From positions 31,501,001 to 31,565,000 of the forward strand of contig NC_092673.1 of NCBI RefSeq assembly GCF_964355755.1: a DNA stretch of 64,000 nucleotides. The letters run 5' to 3'. This DNA is from Antedon mediterranea (Eukaryota; Echinodermata; Crinoidea; Comatulida; Antedonidae). Positions 35,201 through 47,097 of the stretch are shown here, in pieces. Position numbers and translations under genes: made by a program. Every line of letters begins with the position of its first letter. The first letter of the stretch is position 1. Under the pieces are notes generated by a model. That model saw only the letters and a list, made by a program, of their open reading frames with translations. It was not told where the DNA came from and searched no databases.

Positions 35201-38200
35201 ACAAAGGTTACAGACCAGTATTCAAATATAAGGTAAGATTAGTTAAATATTTAACATAAATACAATATTAATACTCCATATGTATGTTTCCATGGCAATG
35301 GGCAAATTTCATTTTTCCTGGTTTTTTTTTAATGGATATTGGTAATGTTTTGATAAACGATATTTTTGTTTTTATTTATTTGATTTGATGAAAAATAAAT
35401 AGTTTATGTATAAGAATAATGCATTATGTATGTAAACTCATTAATTAGAGCTCGAACCTCTTTCATGTTTTTATTTTCTTTTCAATTTGGCTTACATCAG
35501 CAGCAGATCCCACATGACCATCCTAACCACCCACCCCCCCCCCCCAAACACACACACACATACATACCACTTCCTAACCTAAAAAAAAGATTTTAAAAAT
35601 ACAAATACAACCTTGTATCTATCGTCCACTATTGAGTGTGAGTATTTAATACACAAACATTTTGCCACCAAATCTTTGATTCTTAAGCTTGGTTCCCAGG
35701 CGACTGTTTGGAATAATCGCTTGTGATTGCTCAAATCACTTTGCTTTGCGTTACGTTCTTTACGTTGCGTCGTAGTGGGAACCAAGCTTAAAGCTTGGTT
35801 CCCACTAGAACGTACCGTAACGCAAGGACGTAAACGCAACGCAAACGTTTTAACTAATGAAGTTATAGACAGTAAGCCATCGCTTGTGATTGGTCAATTC
35901 ACTTGCGTTGCGTTACGTCCTTGCGTTACGTCGCTAGTGGGAACCACGCTTACGAGAGAACGGCTCTTAACAGTTTTATTGTCTTGCCAGATAATGTGTG
36001 TAAACGGCCAGTGGGAAGACCACCAAGTGATATGTACACCTGTTGATTGTGGGTTTCCTCACGTCCCTTACGCAGTGACTTCATGTCCAGAAGGAATACT
36101 CTATGGAAGTACTTGTCATTTTGAATGCAATGCAACAGCAAAAATGCAAGGTAATTACGTTTCCTTTCCTTTTAGTCAATGATTCCATTCGTCGAAAATT
36201 ATCAAATATTGTTTTGAGTTGATAGGTACTAATTTAAAAAATAAACGTGGCCCTTGGTTATTCAATGCAAACACGTTGCCTTTTAGCCTATCTTACAACA
36301 CTGTGCTATTAAACACAAAAACATTGTGTATTATAGGAACAGACAACCGTGTAACCTGTTTAGATGATGGTGGATATTCTTTACCAAATGCATTTTGTCA
36401 ACAAGAATGTGCATCACCAACAGAACCAGAAAACTCGTTTCAAGTTCCTAATCAGAAAATCACGTTTACCATCGGAAGCTACGTTATTTTTAAATGTAAA
36501 GCTGGATACCACATTAAAGATAATCCAAAGAGGTAAGTTGAACATTTTATAGAAAAGTTCAATGACGTTACCATAACACTCATAATTCATCATTTCAAAT
36601 CTTTTTAAAGAAATTTATTGTCTGAATCCCGATCATACAATGTTTAAAAAAGGCAGAAAAAATATATTGGTATATCTGTAATATGTTTATTATTATTTAC
36701 AAGACATTTTAAACGCTAAATTTAACTTATCTGAATTATGTTTGTTTATTAGCCGACGAATTCGTCTAAAATGTGGAGATAACTTCGAATGGTTAGGTCC
36801 GTCGTGTGTCCGTAGAGAATGTACTCCTCCTCCTCCTTCTTTCTATAACGGAGTGTATAGTTGCAGTAATGGCAATTATTTTCATAGTGAATGTAGAATT
36901 CATTGTCCAGGTACCATCGATAGCGTGGTGAGTATTTTTGGAAATTTTCTGTTTATGCCCATCTACACTAGGACGATAACGATCGACGATAAATAGACAA
37001 ATATGCATTTTCCGTACATAAAACAAAACAAATATAAACACTTTTGAATCAAAGACCTATAACCATCTATGCTTCCTTTGATGAAAATGATATTTTAACA
37101 CGTCCTATCAAATGACGTCATGATTAGTAAGAGCAAAAATATGTATTGTCACGATATTTTTGCTCTTATAACAATGTTATGGTTTGTATTTATCATGACG
37201 TCATTTGATGGGAATTTAAAAAGTATTATTTTATCAAAGACAGCATAATTGATTGTCCTATAGTTCTAGAACGAAAACCTTCTAATTTCTTTTGTTTTAT
37301 GTAATCAAAATGTATGCTTATATATTTATCGTCGATCGTTATCGTCCTAGTGTAAATGGGCCTTTTAAGCCATTTCATCTTTGTACCATTCTAGCAAGGC
37401 ATGGGAATTTGTAAAATATAATCTCGCAATCCTAGTCTCTTGGAAACGGTCATACTAATTAAATATTATTACAACTCTTCCCAAATCATATCCGTGGTAA
37501 AGCAGTTATTATGGCTATGGAGTTGACGGACTTTAAAACTTGGTAGGATGTTTGTATTTGACACCAGGTGCAATAGATTTATGCTCGTTTAAAAGGCTGT
37601 ATTATCGTCGTGTATAGCGCTTCTCTTTTGTTCTCCATATGTCACATAGATTTAAGTCGAGTATAATTTTGTGTAGGCCTACAGTTGTTTTAGAATTATT
37701 TACATTCGATAGTTAAACATAACTAAATTCCAATCACCAACATCAGTATGTAATAATAACAATGTTATTTTTAATCGTTGATGTTTTCTTTAGGCTACTG
37801 TAAAGTGTTTGAAAAAAGGCTGGGATAAGACTTGGGATGCAGCGTTTGAAGGTTGTCGTCAAAATATGGACTCTCACCACTGTCCAGAACCTGAAAATAG
37901 CAACGAAGTGAAGTTTACCTGTAATTTAAATACTTACACCATTGGTATGTTTGTAATATAATGGTTTTTTACATATATTTTTCTCTAAACATTTTCATTT
38001 CAATACACTATACGTATAATTATATTAACAATGTTTGTTTTTATCATCTGTTTACGTACACTTTTTTACAAATAACATTTTCCAGCGGCATTTCGTTTTT
38101 ATCTTTTCTCTACATAATTTCTACTAGTACTGTACTGCATTCCTTTTTCATACATTATTATCTCTAACACAATTCCATTAACTTTTACTTACTTTTCCTG

Positions 38201-39871
38201 CAATTGTTTACATTTTGTAAATCAATTCATATAATAACTTTCAAAATACTAAACCAGGTCATTCCTTGCCTTAAATGTTTACATTTTGTAAAAACATCTT
38301 TAAAAATATTAAAACCATGGCATTTTGTGTCTTAAAATGTACGTTCTGAGGTTAATGATAAAAAGAGAAAAACATTACCCGTAGCTCACGTTGAATGTTC
38401 TCTCGTACAGGTTCTTGGGCCTACCTTATCCAGGTTTAGTTTTGTAGTCCTAGTTGTTAAAGAGCAGCAATGAAACGTACGAACATCGTATGCTAGCTAT
38501 AGCCTACGATATCTCGTTGCTTTTTATTGACAGAATCTGTTAATACAAATTGGAGAAGACAGACCCAGTATTTTCACTGAAAGTCTTCTAATATTTGTTT
38601 TCCTTCACGATCAATCACAAACAAAAACAATATTAATCCGCGCTCGATGCATTCTGGAATTTTATGTTTATATTATTTATATGCGTGTCTTTAGATTTAA
38701 ATTATCTGTAAAGCAATATTAAAAATTTAGGGGCGAAACTGTTTACTGTAATTGTAGGCTTACTTTTGGCGAGACAAACCTCATGGGTGACATCATGTTT
38801 TATTGCTTTGTCTCTCCTCGTAATTATCTTTTTATCAGTGTCTAGGCCTATTATTTTTATTATATTTTTGGTTTTTCAAAATGAATTGAATAAAAATAAG
38901 TAAATTTTGAGTTAAAAATGAATTGAGGTGGTTGTGTATAAATACAAAATAAGAACTCTTTAAATTAAAATTTAATTTGGCTTGATTTATAAATAGGTAC
39001 AAACTGCACCACAGCTTGTGCAGTTGGTCATGAAGCTGCGATATTCGACAACGGTGAGCCAACTTACACGTGGAAATCGAACTCAAAACACATCATCTGT
39101 ACAGATCAGCGCCAATGGTACCCAGATCCCTCGGCTGTCTCCTGTGTCAAAGTCTGTCAAGAGGTAAGTTGCACTGATTCATTTTGCACAATACTTTTGT
39201 TGAATGGATGGATTTGTTTCAGCATTCTCCATTTCACCATTTTAGTCCCCATAGCTGGTTATAGGTTTAACAGTAATTTTGTCGAACATCTTGTTTTGGA
39301 GCTTATTGCAACATGATCAGTAGTAGGCTACATGTTTCTTAAATCTGTTAATTGTTCTTATGGTCGACTGTATTGCAATTAGTTTATCTTCGGCAGTGTT
39401 CAGAAAAGGTCAAACAACATATTTCATGGTTTTTCTGTTGCCAGCAAATTTGATTTTATTTAGAATTACCGAAAATAACAAAACACCAGGAAAACTAATG
39501 CGAAAAATTGTCCGAATCTGACTTAATCACCATAATATGAATATTACTGTAACATATAGTTATTCTGTATGATACAACAGAATTCCGATGGTTCCATTGA
39601 GGACTTTCATAGCAAAAATTAGTTTTTAAAACTTAATTTTTTACGAAATAGTGTTGGTCATTTCAAACTATAAATTTCCATTTTTTATTTCATCTTTCAG
39701 AACTTTATCAGTGACGGATTTTGCGATAGAATTAACAACCGAGCTTATTGTAACTGGGACGGTGGAGATTGCTGCCTGTCAACTGTTACTGATAATGAGG
39801 TTATACCTTTTCCGCCAAATTGTAAAGCAGACTGTACGTGTCGTGACCCCAATGCTGTTGAGAACCAATAG
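29214..39871 (+). CDS. PAPPA: pappalysin (pregnancy-associated plasma protein-A family metalloprotease), complete
   Basis: Eighteen exons read open for 1532 codons: 29214-29544, 30187-31231, 31368-31513, 31755-32051, 32209-32520, 32675-33122, 33237-33365, 33484-33569, 33740-33939, 34325-34405, 34575-34692, 34847-35232, 35991-36150, 36337-36532, 36753-36927, 37794-37944, 38997-39163 and 39701-39871. Domains in order: signal peptide (about 1-25); a furin-like RSKR (43-46) ending a short propeptide; LamG-like domain (about 60-250, [28 protein letters not shown]); two Lin12/Notch repeats (about 380-440); the metzincin site [11 protein letters not shown] (528-538) with Met-turn YMSYA (Met603); Ca-binding/fibronectin-like middle; several CCP/sushi modules (about 1150-1450); and a final Lin12/Notch repeat (about 1477-1500). 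This matches PAPP-A/PAPP-A2 architecture and size (about 1600-1800 aa). The family is secreted and cleaves IGF-binding proteins; its substrate here is inferred. Confidence 0.95.
31755..32051 (+). other. PAPPA: pappalysin exon 4, catalytic zinc site
   Basis: It encodes the zinc-binding [11 protein letters not shown] followed by VFHGVTE and, near its end, the Met-turn NYMSYA. All three zinc-binding histidines and the catalytic glutamate are present, so the enzyme should be active. Confidence 0.95.
33940..34324. other. pappalysin intron 9, no feature recognised
   Basis: A pyrimidine-rich stretch with two short ORFs that show no protein similarity and no terminal repeats. Confidence 0.4.
35685..35951. 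mobile_element. two back-to-back TIR elements in pappalysin intron 12
   Basis: Units 35685-35789 and 35791-35951 each begin AAGCTTGGTTCCCA and end in the inverted form (GGGAACCAAGCTT, GGGAACCACGCTT). The second contains GTAACGCAAGGACGTAAACG facing CGTTACGTCCTTGCGTTACG. They touch at TTAAAGCTTGG. The right end is only 40 bp from the exon-13 acceptor. Confidence 0.75.
36955..37363. mobile_element. MITE with long inverted repeats in pappalysin intron 15
   Basis: ACACTAGGACGATAACGATC near 36966 is mirrored by GATCGTTATCGTCCTAGTGT near 37342. A second inner palindrome lies around TCAAATGACGTCATGATTA and its complement. The whole element can fold into one hairpin of about 400 nt. Confidence 0.8.
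37364..37793. other. pappalysin intron 15 remainder, no feature recognised
   Basis: AT-rich sequence with no ORF, repeat unit or terminal repeat that could be supported. Confidence 0.4.
37945..38996. other. pappalysin intron 16, no gene recognised
   Basis: About 1 kb of AT-rich intron. The short ORFs have low-complexity content and no similarity. Confidence 0.4.
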
Positions 39872-40294
39872 AAATTAACCATTCCTGAAAATTGTATGTC
39901 AATGTAATTTTCCGTTGGATACACAATATTTTAATTTTTTACTATATAAAGGCCATCATATGTAATATTTAATATTATATTCAAAAGTATCAGTTAAGTA
40001 GTTAAGTAGGCCTAGGCCTATGTTTGAATTATAAGAGAATCCTTTTTTATAACATAAAATGCTATGAAATCTTCAACGCATTGCGAAAATCAGAGTGAAC
40101 ATAATACAAACTAGAATATGATTTTAATTATCTATACATTGTAATCGCGTCTTTGTAGTGTAATACTGTGTAGGCTATCTTTGTAAATATTGTGTACACA
40201 TATATTGTTTATTCAGTATAATACTTCAGTACAATAATGATTCAGAACAATATACTATTAGGATAAGGATTCAGAGGATCAGTGATGCTGTCGG

Positions 40295-40729
40295 TGAGGT
40301 GTGTGCTCCGTGAAGTGGCTGTAAGGTGTGTGCTCCGTGAGGTGGCTGTAAGGTGTGTCTGGGCTCTTCTGAAACTTGGGAGTATATTGGCTTCGGTTCA
40401 TTTGCATATGTCAATACGTAATTTTAGAGGTTACTGATTGGTCCTAAGTTGATCCAGGGGTGTTTAAGTGGGAGTGATTGATCTTATCTGGGGAGGTTAC
40501 AATGATGAATTGGCCCTGTCGAATCTCTGCTTAAAACTGTCAATATCTAATTGTTTTACGATGGGAGAGGTCACAAAGTTATTCTTTAGGGATTCGATTA
40601 TAAACTAAATGGACATTAAAACATCTGGACAAACTCTCCTCTGGACTTTCTGGGCCAAGTTCGTGAACTTATTTGATATCTAATACAAAGGTTGATTTCT
40701 TAATTATAAAAGTATATCATTATATTACA
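40295..40729 (+). repeat. 430-bp dispersed repeat, copy A (inside pappalysin 3' UTR)
   Basis: It is nearly identical to 45561-45981, including GTGTGCTCCGTGAAGTGGCT, TTGGTCCTAAGTTG, AATTGGCCCTGTCGAATCTC and AAAACATCTGGACAAACTCT. Both copies begin in a GGTGTGTGCTCCGTGA minisatellite. The direction is the same. No terminal inverted repeats were seen. Confidence 0.85.
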
Positions 40730-40947
40730 TCCCTCTGTTTCTCTTTTTTTCTCTAATCTATTTCAAATATATAGGCTATATTTGTAAATATAGTGTAGGC
40801 CTACATTTTAATCGCGTCTTTGTAGTGTAATACTGTGTAGGCTATATTTGTAAATATTGTGTAGGCCTACATTTTAATCGCGTCTTTGTAGTGTAATACT
40901 GTGTAGGCTGTGTAAATTGTTTATATTGTAAATATTGATACAGTAGA

Positions 40948-40953
40948 AATAAA
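40948..40953 (+). terminator. poly(A) signal of the pappalysin gene
   Basis: AATAAA on the plus strand followed within 30 nt by a GT-rich stretch (GTTTGTGTTG). Confidence 0.6.
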
Positions 40954-41016
40954 CTATTTTACTAACTGTTTGTGTTGTTATTTTATGGTAATTTATCTAA
41001 GGCATAGACTGCGCAG

Positions 41017-41152
41017 CAGTGGCGTAACGGCTATGAGCGCTCACTGGCTAATCCAATTGGCCCTTGAGAAGTTCCCAAAGAAAAAGGGCATTAAAATATG
41101 CCCAAAAAGGGCCTCAGCCAGGGGGCCTCAGCTCCCTCGTTACGCCACCACT
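41017..41152. mobile_element. small TIR element with CAGTGGCGTAACG ends
   Basis: Left CAGTGGCGTAACG and right CGTTACGCCACCACT are inverted. Length is about 135 bp. It lies between the pappalysin poly(A) site and the convergent gene to its right. Confidence 0.7.
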
Positions 41153-42294
41153 CCGCAAGTCGAGAATGGGGAGATACACATGTTAAGGAGGAAGTGTAAC
41201 AGAAATCGAAGTTTAGAGATAGTAAAAACTGAGAATATTTCCATCTAATTTTTAAACGCATTTTGAGAAGTTTTATCGGGTGGTACGGTCACCCAGTTGG
41301 AAGAGCTCAAGCAGACGATGACACGTACACACGTAGAGAGTTCTGACCAAGGGTGCAGGCGCGCCCGATTGATTTATTGAAGCAAGAAGATGTTTTCTCA
41401 TTTCCTTGCCCTTTCCTTTTGATCTACAAAAAATGTTTATAATTATACGCTCACTTCATGTAAGCTATTTTATTTTCATGGATTTAAATGTATTTATTCT
41501 AGAACGACGTTTGAAAAAAAAATGCTAACAAATTTGTTTTAAAGGACCGTATATAATGCCTGTGTATATCTTTCACGTGTGTAAATTTGATGAAAACAAT
41601 AGTGCTAATTATCAGCATTAGCAACACCTCAATTGTGATCGTATTGTGTGTATTTGTGGATTAACTTTGTTCTGTGCGATGACAAACACCTTTATTTGAA
41701 TGTTAAAATGCTGGACGTAGGCCTAATCTTCATACAAAGAAAGGCTTTATTTTGTATGTACACAGATGTAAGTAATAATAAAATGCTCTCTAACCATACG
41801 CTAAAATTCTACAGTCGGCCGAATTTAAAATGTTTATGTAAATGGAATAATATGCACAAAATATATAAGCGCTTCATAGTTTTACTCCGGTAATGTTTAA
41901 ATCAAACACGACTGTATATTTGTTTTTCCGTTAATGTTTTAACTTTGTATGAGACAAGCACCACTATTTCCACTTGTTTTGTGGACGAAATAAAGTTATC
42001 TTAAAAAATATTACCATAATGTTTTTGCAATCATATCAGTAATCAACGCAGTTGTGTTTTGACGTAATACCCATTTGTATACTGTACCTGGGTGGAGCAT
42101 GGATTAAAGAATAGAATGTATTCTTTAATCCATGGGTGGAGAGAGGCAAGCGTCTGCATAACTTGGATACAAGCAATGAGACGAGCGGTGGATTCAAACT
42201 CACGATCAGTTCCCAAAGTTTAACGACACTCAACTCAGGGAAGAGACTTTAAACAACAGAAGGCTCTAGTAATATGACGTAAGACATAATATAT
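41153..42294. other. convergent intergenic region
   Basis: Between the plus-strand pappalysin 3' end and the minus-strand anaphylatoxin-like gene. It contains a short inverted repeat near 42103-42135 (GGATTAAAGAATAGAATGTA / TTCTTTAATCCATG) and otherwise no supported feature. Confidence 0.45.
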
Positions 42295-42300
42295 TTATTA
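42295..42300 (-). terminator. candidate poly(A) signal of the anaphylatoxin-like gene
   Basis: AATAAA on the minus strand, about 550 nt after the stop codon at 42851. Confidence 0.4.
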
Positions 42301-42850
42301 AAACTTATTTACAATACACATGAAATTCAGTCTCAATGTTTCAATGTATTTTAAAACGTTATCGATAGTACTGCCATGAATCGCAATGAAAATAGTAACA
42401 ATTAAGTTGTTGTTTATAACTACAGTATGTACAATTATGAATTGGTAAAACACCCGGTTATACCCGGCACCCTAATACACATTGAATGCAACTTAAAGTC
42501 CAAAATCTTTAATTGATTTTGTATTAATGTTCTAAACAGACAGGGTGAATGTTTTTAGATTCTATATAAAATTAGCCTAAAATAAATTCGTATTTACATA
42601 TTATTTGTTAACAGACGCGAAAAAAGTGCCTTTTTATAACACATTGAGAAAATAGCAACTAAAATTCATATTATTATACAAAATGCGTGGTCTGCATTGG
42701 TTAAAAGACGGTTTTTCTTTTTCTTTATTAAGGCCATGAAAGAATGTGTATAATCAGTCAATTTCAATGAATTACTGTATTGTTCAAGCATCAACATTTT
42801 CCAGAAATAATAGTCTAAATCTACTTCTTTCGTCTTTTTCTTTCGCGTGA

Positions 42851-44159
42851 TTATACGTCTTGTCTGCACCGTCGTCTGTCATCTATAGTTTCCATTTGTT
42901 TACAGGATTCCATCTGATCTATAATACTTTGATGCCACAGACAACATTTTTTATAGAGGTTCCGAGAGGCGTTTGGCGGGTAACATTTCTGTACCTGATT
43001 TACTATGGCTTCTTGGGCGCTATCATAGTTTCTGCGTTGTTTTCTCTTTTTTAGCAATACCATTGACGACACATGTTCAATGTCACAAGAGACAAATTCA
43101 CGAGCGACCTTTTTACCGAGTTTACAACACTTTTTTGCATCGTATTTGGAAACTGCGGCATCAACGACCACTGGTTTCAGATCAGCTGTGTCTTTTTCAA
43201 TCTCCTTTATCATCACTGTAAACAGTAAATAAGTACACAGTTAATGTATTTTTTCTATATCATTTTCTAATTCATTTTTTGAGCGACAACAAAACTAATC
43301 AATTTCTGCTGGTTATTTCTTTTCTAAAATGTATAAATATAGGAGTGAAAAGTATTAGAAATAATTATGTTCTATTTGATTCCAGCCGATTCGTCCCGGG
43401 CCGATTCGTATCAGTGCCGCTTCCGTACGTATCAGTACTATACTGTTAATTGCATCGGAAAGCATTCATCTATTTTTAACTTTGACTAGGCCTATATAGG
43501 CCTACCTTTTAATTAAAATTTAGATCCCCAGATAGATATCAAAACATGGTACCAGCACATTATTACATAATAAAATAATAGAACAACGCCTTATTTTGTG
43601 AGATTATGCAAAATGCTGTTCATCAATTCGCTAGAAAGTTATAAGTGTTATTCTCATCAATATTAGAGATATATTAATCTTATAATTTAAATATCAGAAC
43701 TGATTAGCTTTTTATGCATTCGACAAATAGTGATACATATTACATTCCAGCCATGCTCTCTTCCAATATGAACAGTTTTAAAGCACTCACTGTGGCACTA
43801 AGATGATAGATTTATATGAACAATTCGATCTAGACTATTGATATTATTACATCCCAAAAGTCAATATCTGTTTGGGCCGATATCTAAATATAATGCTCAC
43901 AGATAGGCCTAGATCGAAATATGGAAAATAGTAAACTAGCGCGTTATCACATCATTGAGTAATACATTAATTACATTTCTTAGTCACACAGTAAAAGAAA
44001 CGGAATCCGAAGAAGCTACAAAAGAAGGGTGCCCAGAAGAAGAAGCTACTAATATATTAATTATGTAAAATAAGTAGGCCTATGTAACTTACCACTTAAA
44101 ATAGATGAGACGCAACATGTTAGAAAAAACACCGTCAAAATAATAATATCCCTCTTCAT
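42851..44159 (-). CDS. secreted anaphylatoxin-like cysteine-rich protein, 143 aa
   Basis: Two minus-strand exons, 44093-44159 and 42851-43215, join in phase (AGT G/TG ATG) and end in TAA. Exon 1 starts MKRDIIILTVFFLTCCVSS, a clear signal peptide, and has a strong donor (GTAAGT). The mature part has CC-x12-C (KKCCKLGKKVAREFVSC), which is the spacing of the first three cysteines of C3a-type anaphylatoxins, then a basic run LLKKRKQRR, then C-x12-CC-x12-C-x11-C. The CC pairs and the downstream Cys resemble fibulin-type anaphylatoxin repeats more than a single C3a domain. The stop is close after the last Cys, so the protein is small and has no macroglobulin or thioester part. Directly upstream on the same strand lie C3-like MG exons. 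A homologue name cannot be given; the fold assignment is by cysteine pattern only. Confidence 0.68.
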
Positions 44160-45224
44160 CTTCAATCACTGAAATTGAAAAATAGGTTTTTTGAGTAATG
44201 ACGTTAACTATTCTTTCTCTGTGGTGTACCTTCTGTGTGATCAACTGGTCGTACAAGTCTTTTATATGTGGCAAGCGACGCGTTCTGTCACGCGCTAAAT
44301 ATTGAAATGTCAAAGTGAAACTGACCAATCGCAATGATTCAGCTAAAAGGAAGTGGTTGGACTTACAACAAGCCATTGAAGCGATTTATGGTTGTGATTA
44401 TTTCAGTTTCAAAACACACACACATCATGAGATTAGTAGATTACAAACACCTCAATCATTCCATGCCTCAATTAAAAGCACACTCAAGGAGATCTCTATA
44501 GAAAGGTGTGTTTGGAAAATGGCACTTTAATTAACACATCTTGGAATATTGGAAATGTGTTGTTATTGAAGAACTTTGTGGTAGTTGTTTGTACATTAGT
44601 GTTTTTGTTTCAAGGGTATTTACAGGTGTTCATTTTGTGGTATTCAACTCAATTTTTTCACAGAATTAGATTAAGAACCTAAAATATTGTCAATGGTATT
44701 TAAAAAAGTGTTTGGATCGTCATGCAACACAGATGTAATAATGATATAGTGGATGGTTTCTATTTCAAAATAACACATTATTATTATTTTGTATAAGTAC
44801 GGTATTAATTAACCTTTTCAAATCAAGAAAATTAAGTAGAAAAATAACGAAACTGTTTCCCGTTCTTTTTATAGGAAATCCATATCGTTCATGATTATCT
44901 CTCATTCAATGTTTTAATTGTATCAAATGGGCATATTCAAGTATGAAAATAAAAATCATCATTAAGAAGCTAGCCGGTTAAAAAAAACCTAAAAGGCATC
45001 GAAAGAATTCACAAGAACAACCACAACCAATCAACACAACAATCATAACATAAAAACAAGTCACATAGAAGGAGAAGCGAAGAATTCCATTAAGGAACTT
45101 TGCAGTTTTATGGTTGTTCTGTACCGTAGGCTATACACTAAAATGTTAAAAACAAGCACATTCATTTTAATTTTTGTAAGGAAAATGAAACTTTGAAACA
45201 ATCTATATAAATACATAAATGTAT

Positions 45225-45225
45225 T

Positions 45226-45258
<33 letters not shown>

Positions 45259-45262
45259 TCAA
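45225..45262. repeat. (AAT)n microsatellite
   Basis: An uninterrupted run of AAT units. Confidence 0.95.
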
Positions 45263-45479
45263 CATTTATTAGCTTCTATCAATGGTAAAACAATACAATA
45301 AAAAAGAATGATAATTTATAATGATAAAATACAAAAATACCATTAATAGAGGATCTTGCAAGAAGAGAATACTTGTCACGCAAGACCCATAAACAAAAGA
45401 AAAAAAATACATTTGTATATAATTATTAAATAAAATAAAAAAGTTCTTATATCTCATAGTACCCGTACTTCCATGATTT

Positions 45480-45605
45480 TTAGTAGGCGTGGGTGAAGTG
45501 TGTAGGTCTGCTTCTGAAGAAGTGGCTGTGAGGTGTAAATGTTCTTCTGAAGAAGTGGCTGTGAGGTGTGTGCTCCGTGAAGTGGCTGTGAGGTGTGTCT
45601 GGGCC
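45480..45605. repeat. minisatellite AAGTGGCTGTGAGGTGT
   Basis: Several copies of GAAGTGGCTGTGAGGTGTG with variable spacers (CTTCTGAAG, GCTCCGTG) sit at the left end of copy B of the 430-bp repeat. The minus-strand ORFs here are translations of this repeat. Confidence 0.8.
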
Positions 45606-45981
45606 CTTCTGAAACTTGGGAGTATATTGGCCCTCGGTTCATTTGCATATGTCACTACGTAATCTGTGAGGGTAACGATTGGTCCTAAGTTGGTCCAGGG
45701 GTGTTTAAGTGGGAATGATTGATCTTATCTGAGGAGGTTACAATGATGAATTGGCCCTGTCGAATCTCTGCTTAAAACTGTCAATATCTAATTGTTTTAC
45801 GATGGGAACAGTCGCAAAGTTAAGCTAAGTGTTTTCTTTAGGGACTCTATTATAAACTAAATGGTCATTAAAACATCTGGACAAACTCTCCTCTGGACCT
45901 TCTGGGTCAAGTCTGTGAACTTATTTAAATTCCGATACAAAGGTCAATTTCTTAAATATAAAAGTATATCGTTATATTACA
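45561..45981 (+). repeat. 430-bp dispersed repeat, copy B
   Basis: Same sequence and orientation as 40295-40729, about 5.2 kb away, with few substitutions and a small insertion near 45825. Confidence 0.85.
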
Positions 45982-46375
45982 GAAGTGAACGTGAACGCTT
46001 TTTTCTGTATATTATATTCCCCGACAAAAAGTACCCGTGTTCCCTTCGGTAACCGTCGGTAAACTTCGCCTGGAAAATAACCACATTACACATTTTGGTC
46101 CCTGGATGAAACTTGATATCACGCGTCTCGACCCAACGTTGAACGATTCGTACAAAGGGATACCGCCAGACAAGTGCGTACCTAGCTAATGTTTAGTAGT
46201 AAGCTAGATCGCTGGCAATAATGAATGCATAAAAGTGCATAATAGCCCTCTGACGTACTCTCACGGTCAATGGAACGTCGTGGTTTTCTAGGCGCTGAAG
46301 CTGTATGAAGTGAACGCGAACGTTTTTTACTGTATATGATATTCCCCGACAAAAAGTACCCGTGTTCCCCGAAAA
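45982..46375 (+). repeat. GTGAACGCGAACGCTTTTTACTG-type repeat unit
   Basis: One full unit plus the start of a second. It shares CCCCGACAAAAAGTACCCGT, GTAACCGTCGGTAAACTTCG, GATACCGCCAGACAAGTGCG and ACGTACTCTCACGGTCAA with the two units inside the element at 49521-51030. Unit length is about 320 bp. It abuts copy B of the 430-bp repeat. Confidence 0.8.
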
Positions 46376-47097
46376 GAATAGAGAAAAAAAACTATGAAAT
46401 CAATATGAAAACAATAAAAAAAACAATTAGAAAAAAAATCTTGAAAACGCTTGAGAAAAATGTTAAATGGGGAGTCTCTTTCGATTATAATATTATATAA
46501 ATGATACGGTAGTATATGAATAAATTTCAGTAGAAACATTTATTTAAAACAATTATTTAGAAAAGCATTTTATTTACTACTGTTGATATCTCTTCATTTG
46601 ACATCTTATATTTTTACTTTTTGGTTCATACGGCCCGACATATGAAGAAAACTTTGCTGCTGCCGAAAAAGTAAGTAAAAACTTGCTAGATATGTGAATC
46701 ATATTAACGATAAAAAGTGTAGACCAGTTAACACTTTGCAAACTATGTAAAACTAGTTTTTTTGTTTGTTTGTTTGTCTTCTTGACAAACTAGGGTTGTT
46801 GTGTGTGAACTCAGCGAATGAAATGCATTTGTAGTCATGTGACTGTGCTCATGTAGAATCACATGAACACAATTACAGTCTCCCGTAAAAGTTAGTAGTT
46901 TTTTAAACTAACTTTTCCAAACGGTAGAAAACTCAGAGTTTGCAAACAAATTTTGTGTAATGATTGCTATAGTGTGCAATGGGCTATCTTGGCATGCGAA
47001 ATTTCTAGAGCTCTACAGTACTGAATAAACATGCAGGTATATATTCTTAAAGAGAATAATAGGTATAAGGTGGCCGGAGAAAATACAAAATGAAGAT

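Larger units (their letters stand above)
39872..40970 (+). other. pappalysin 3' UTR
   Basis: It runs from the TAG at 39869-39871 to the poly(A) signal near 40948. It contains three copies of a roughly 60-bp unit (ATCGCGTCTTTGTAGTGTAA, then TACTGTGTAGGCTATATTTG) at 40140-40200 and 40800-40930, split by an inserted 430-bp repeat. Confidence 0.6.

Noticed and set aside
44089-44376. A 95-residue minus-strand ORF overlapping the signal-peptide exon
   Set aside because: Its frame would hit a stop at the next exon, and the other frame (MKRDIIILTVFF...) gives a signal peptide that joins in phase to the cysteine exon.
45269-45655. A 128-residue minus-strand ORF with HLTATSS repeats
   Set aside because: It is the translation of the AAGTGGCTGTGAGGTGT minisatellite at the edge of a dispersed repeat.
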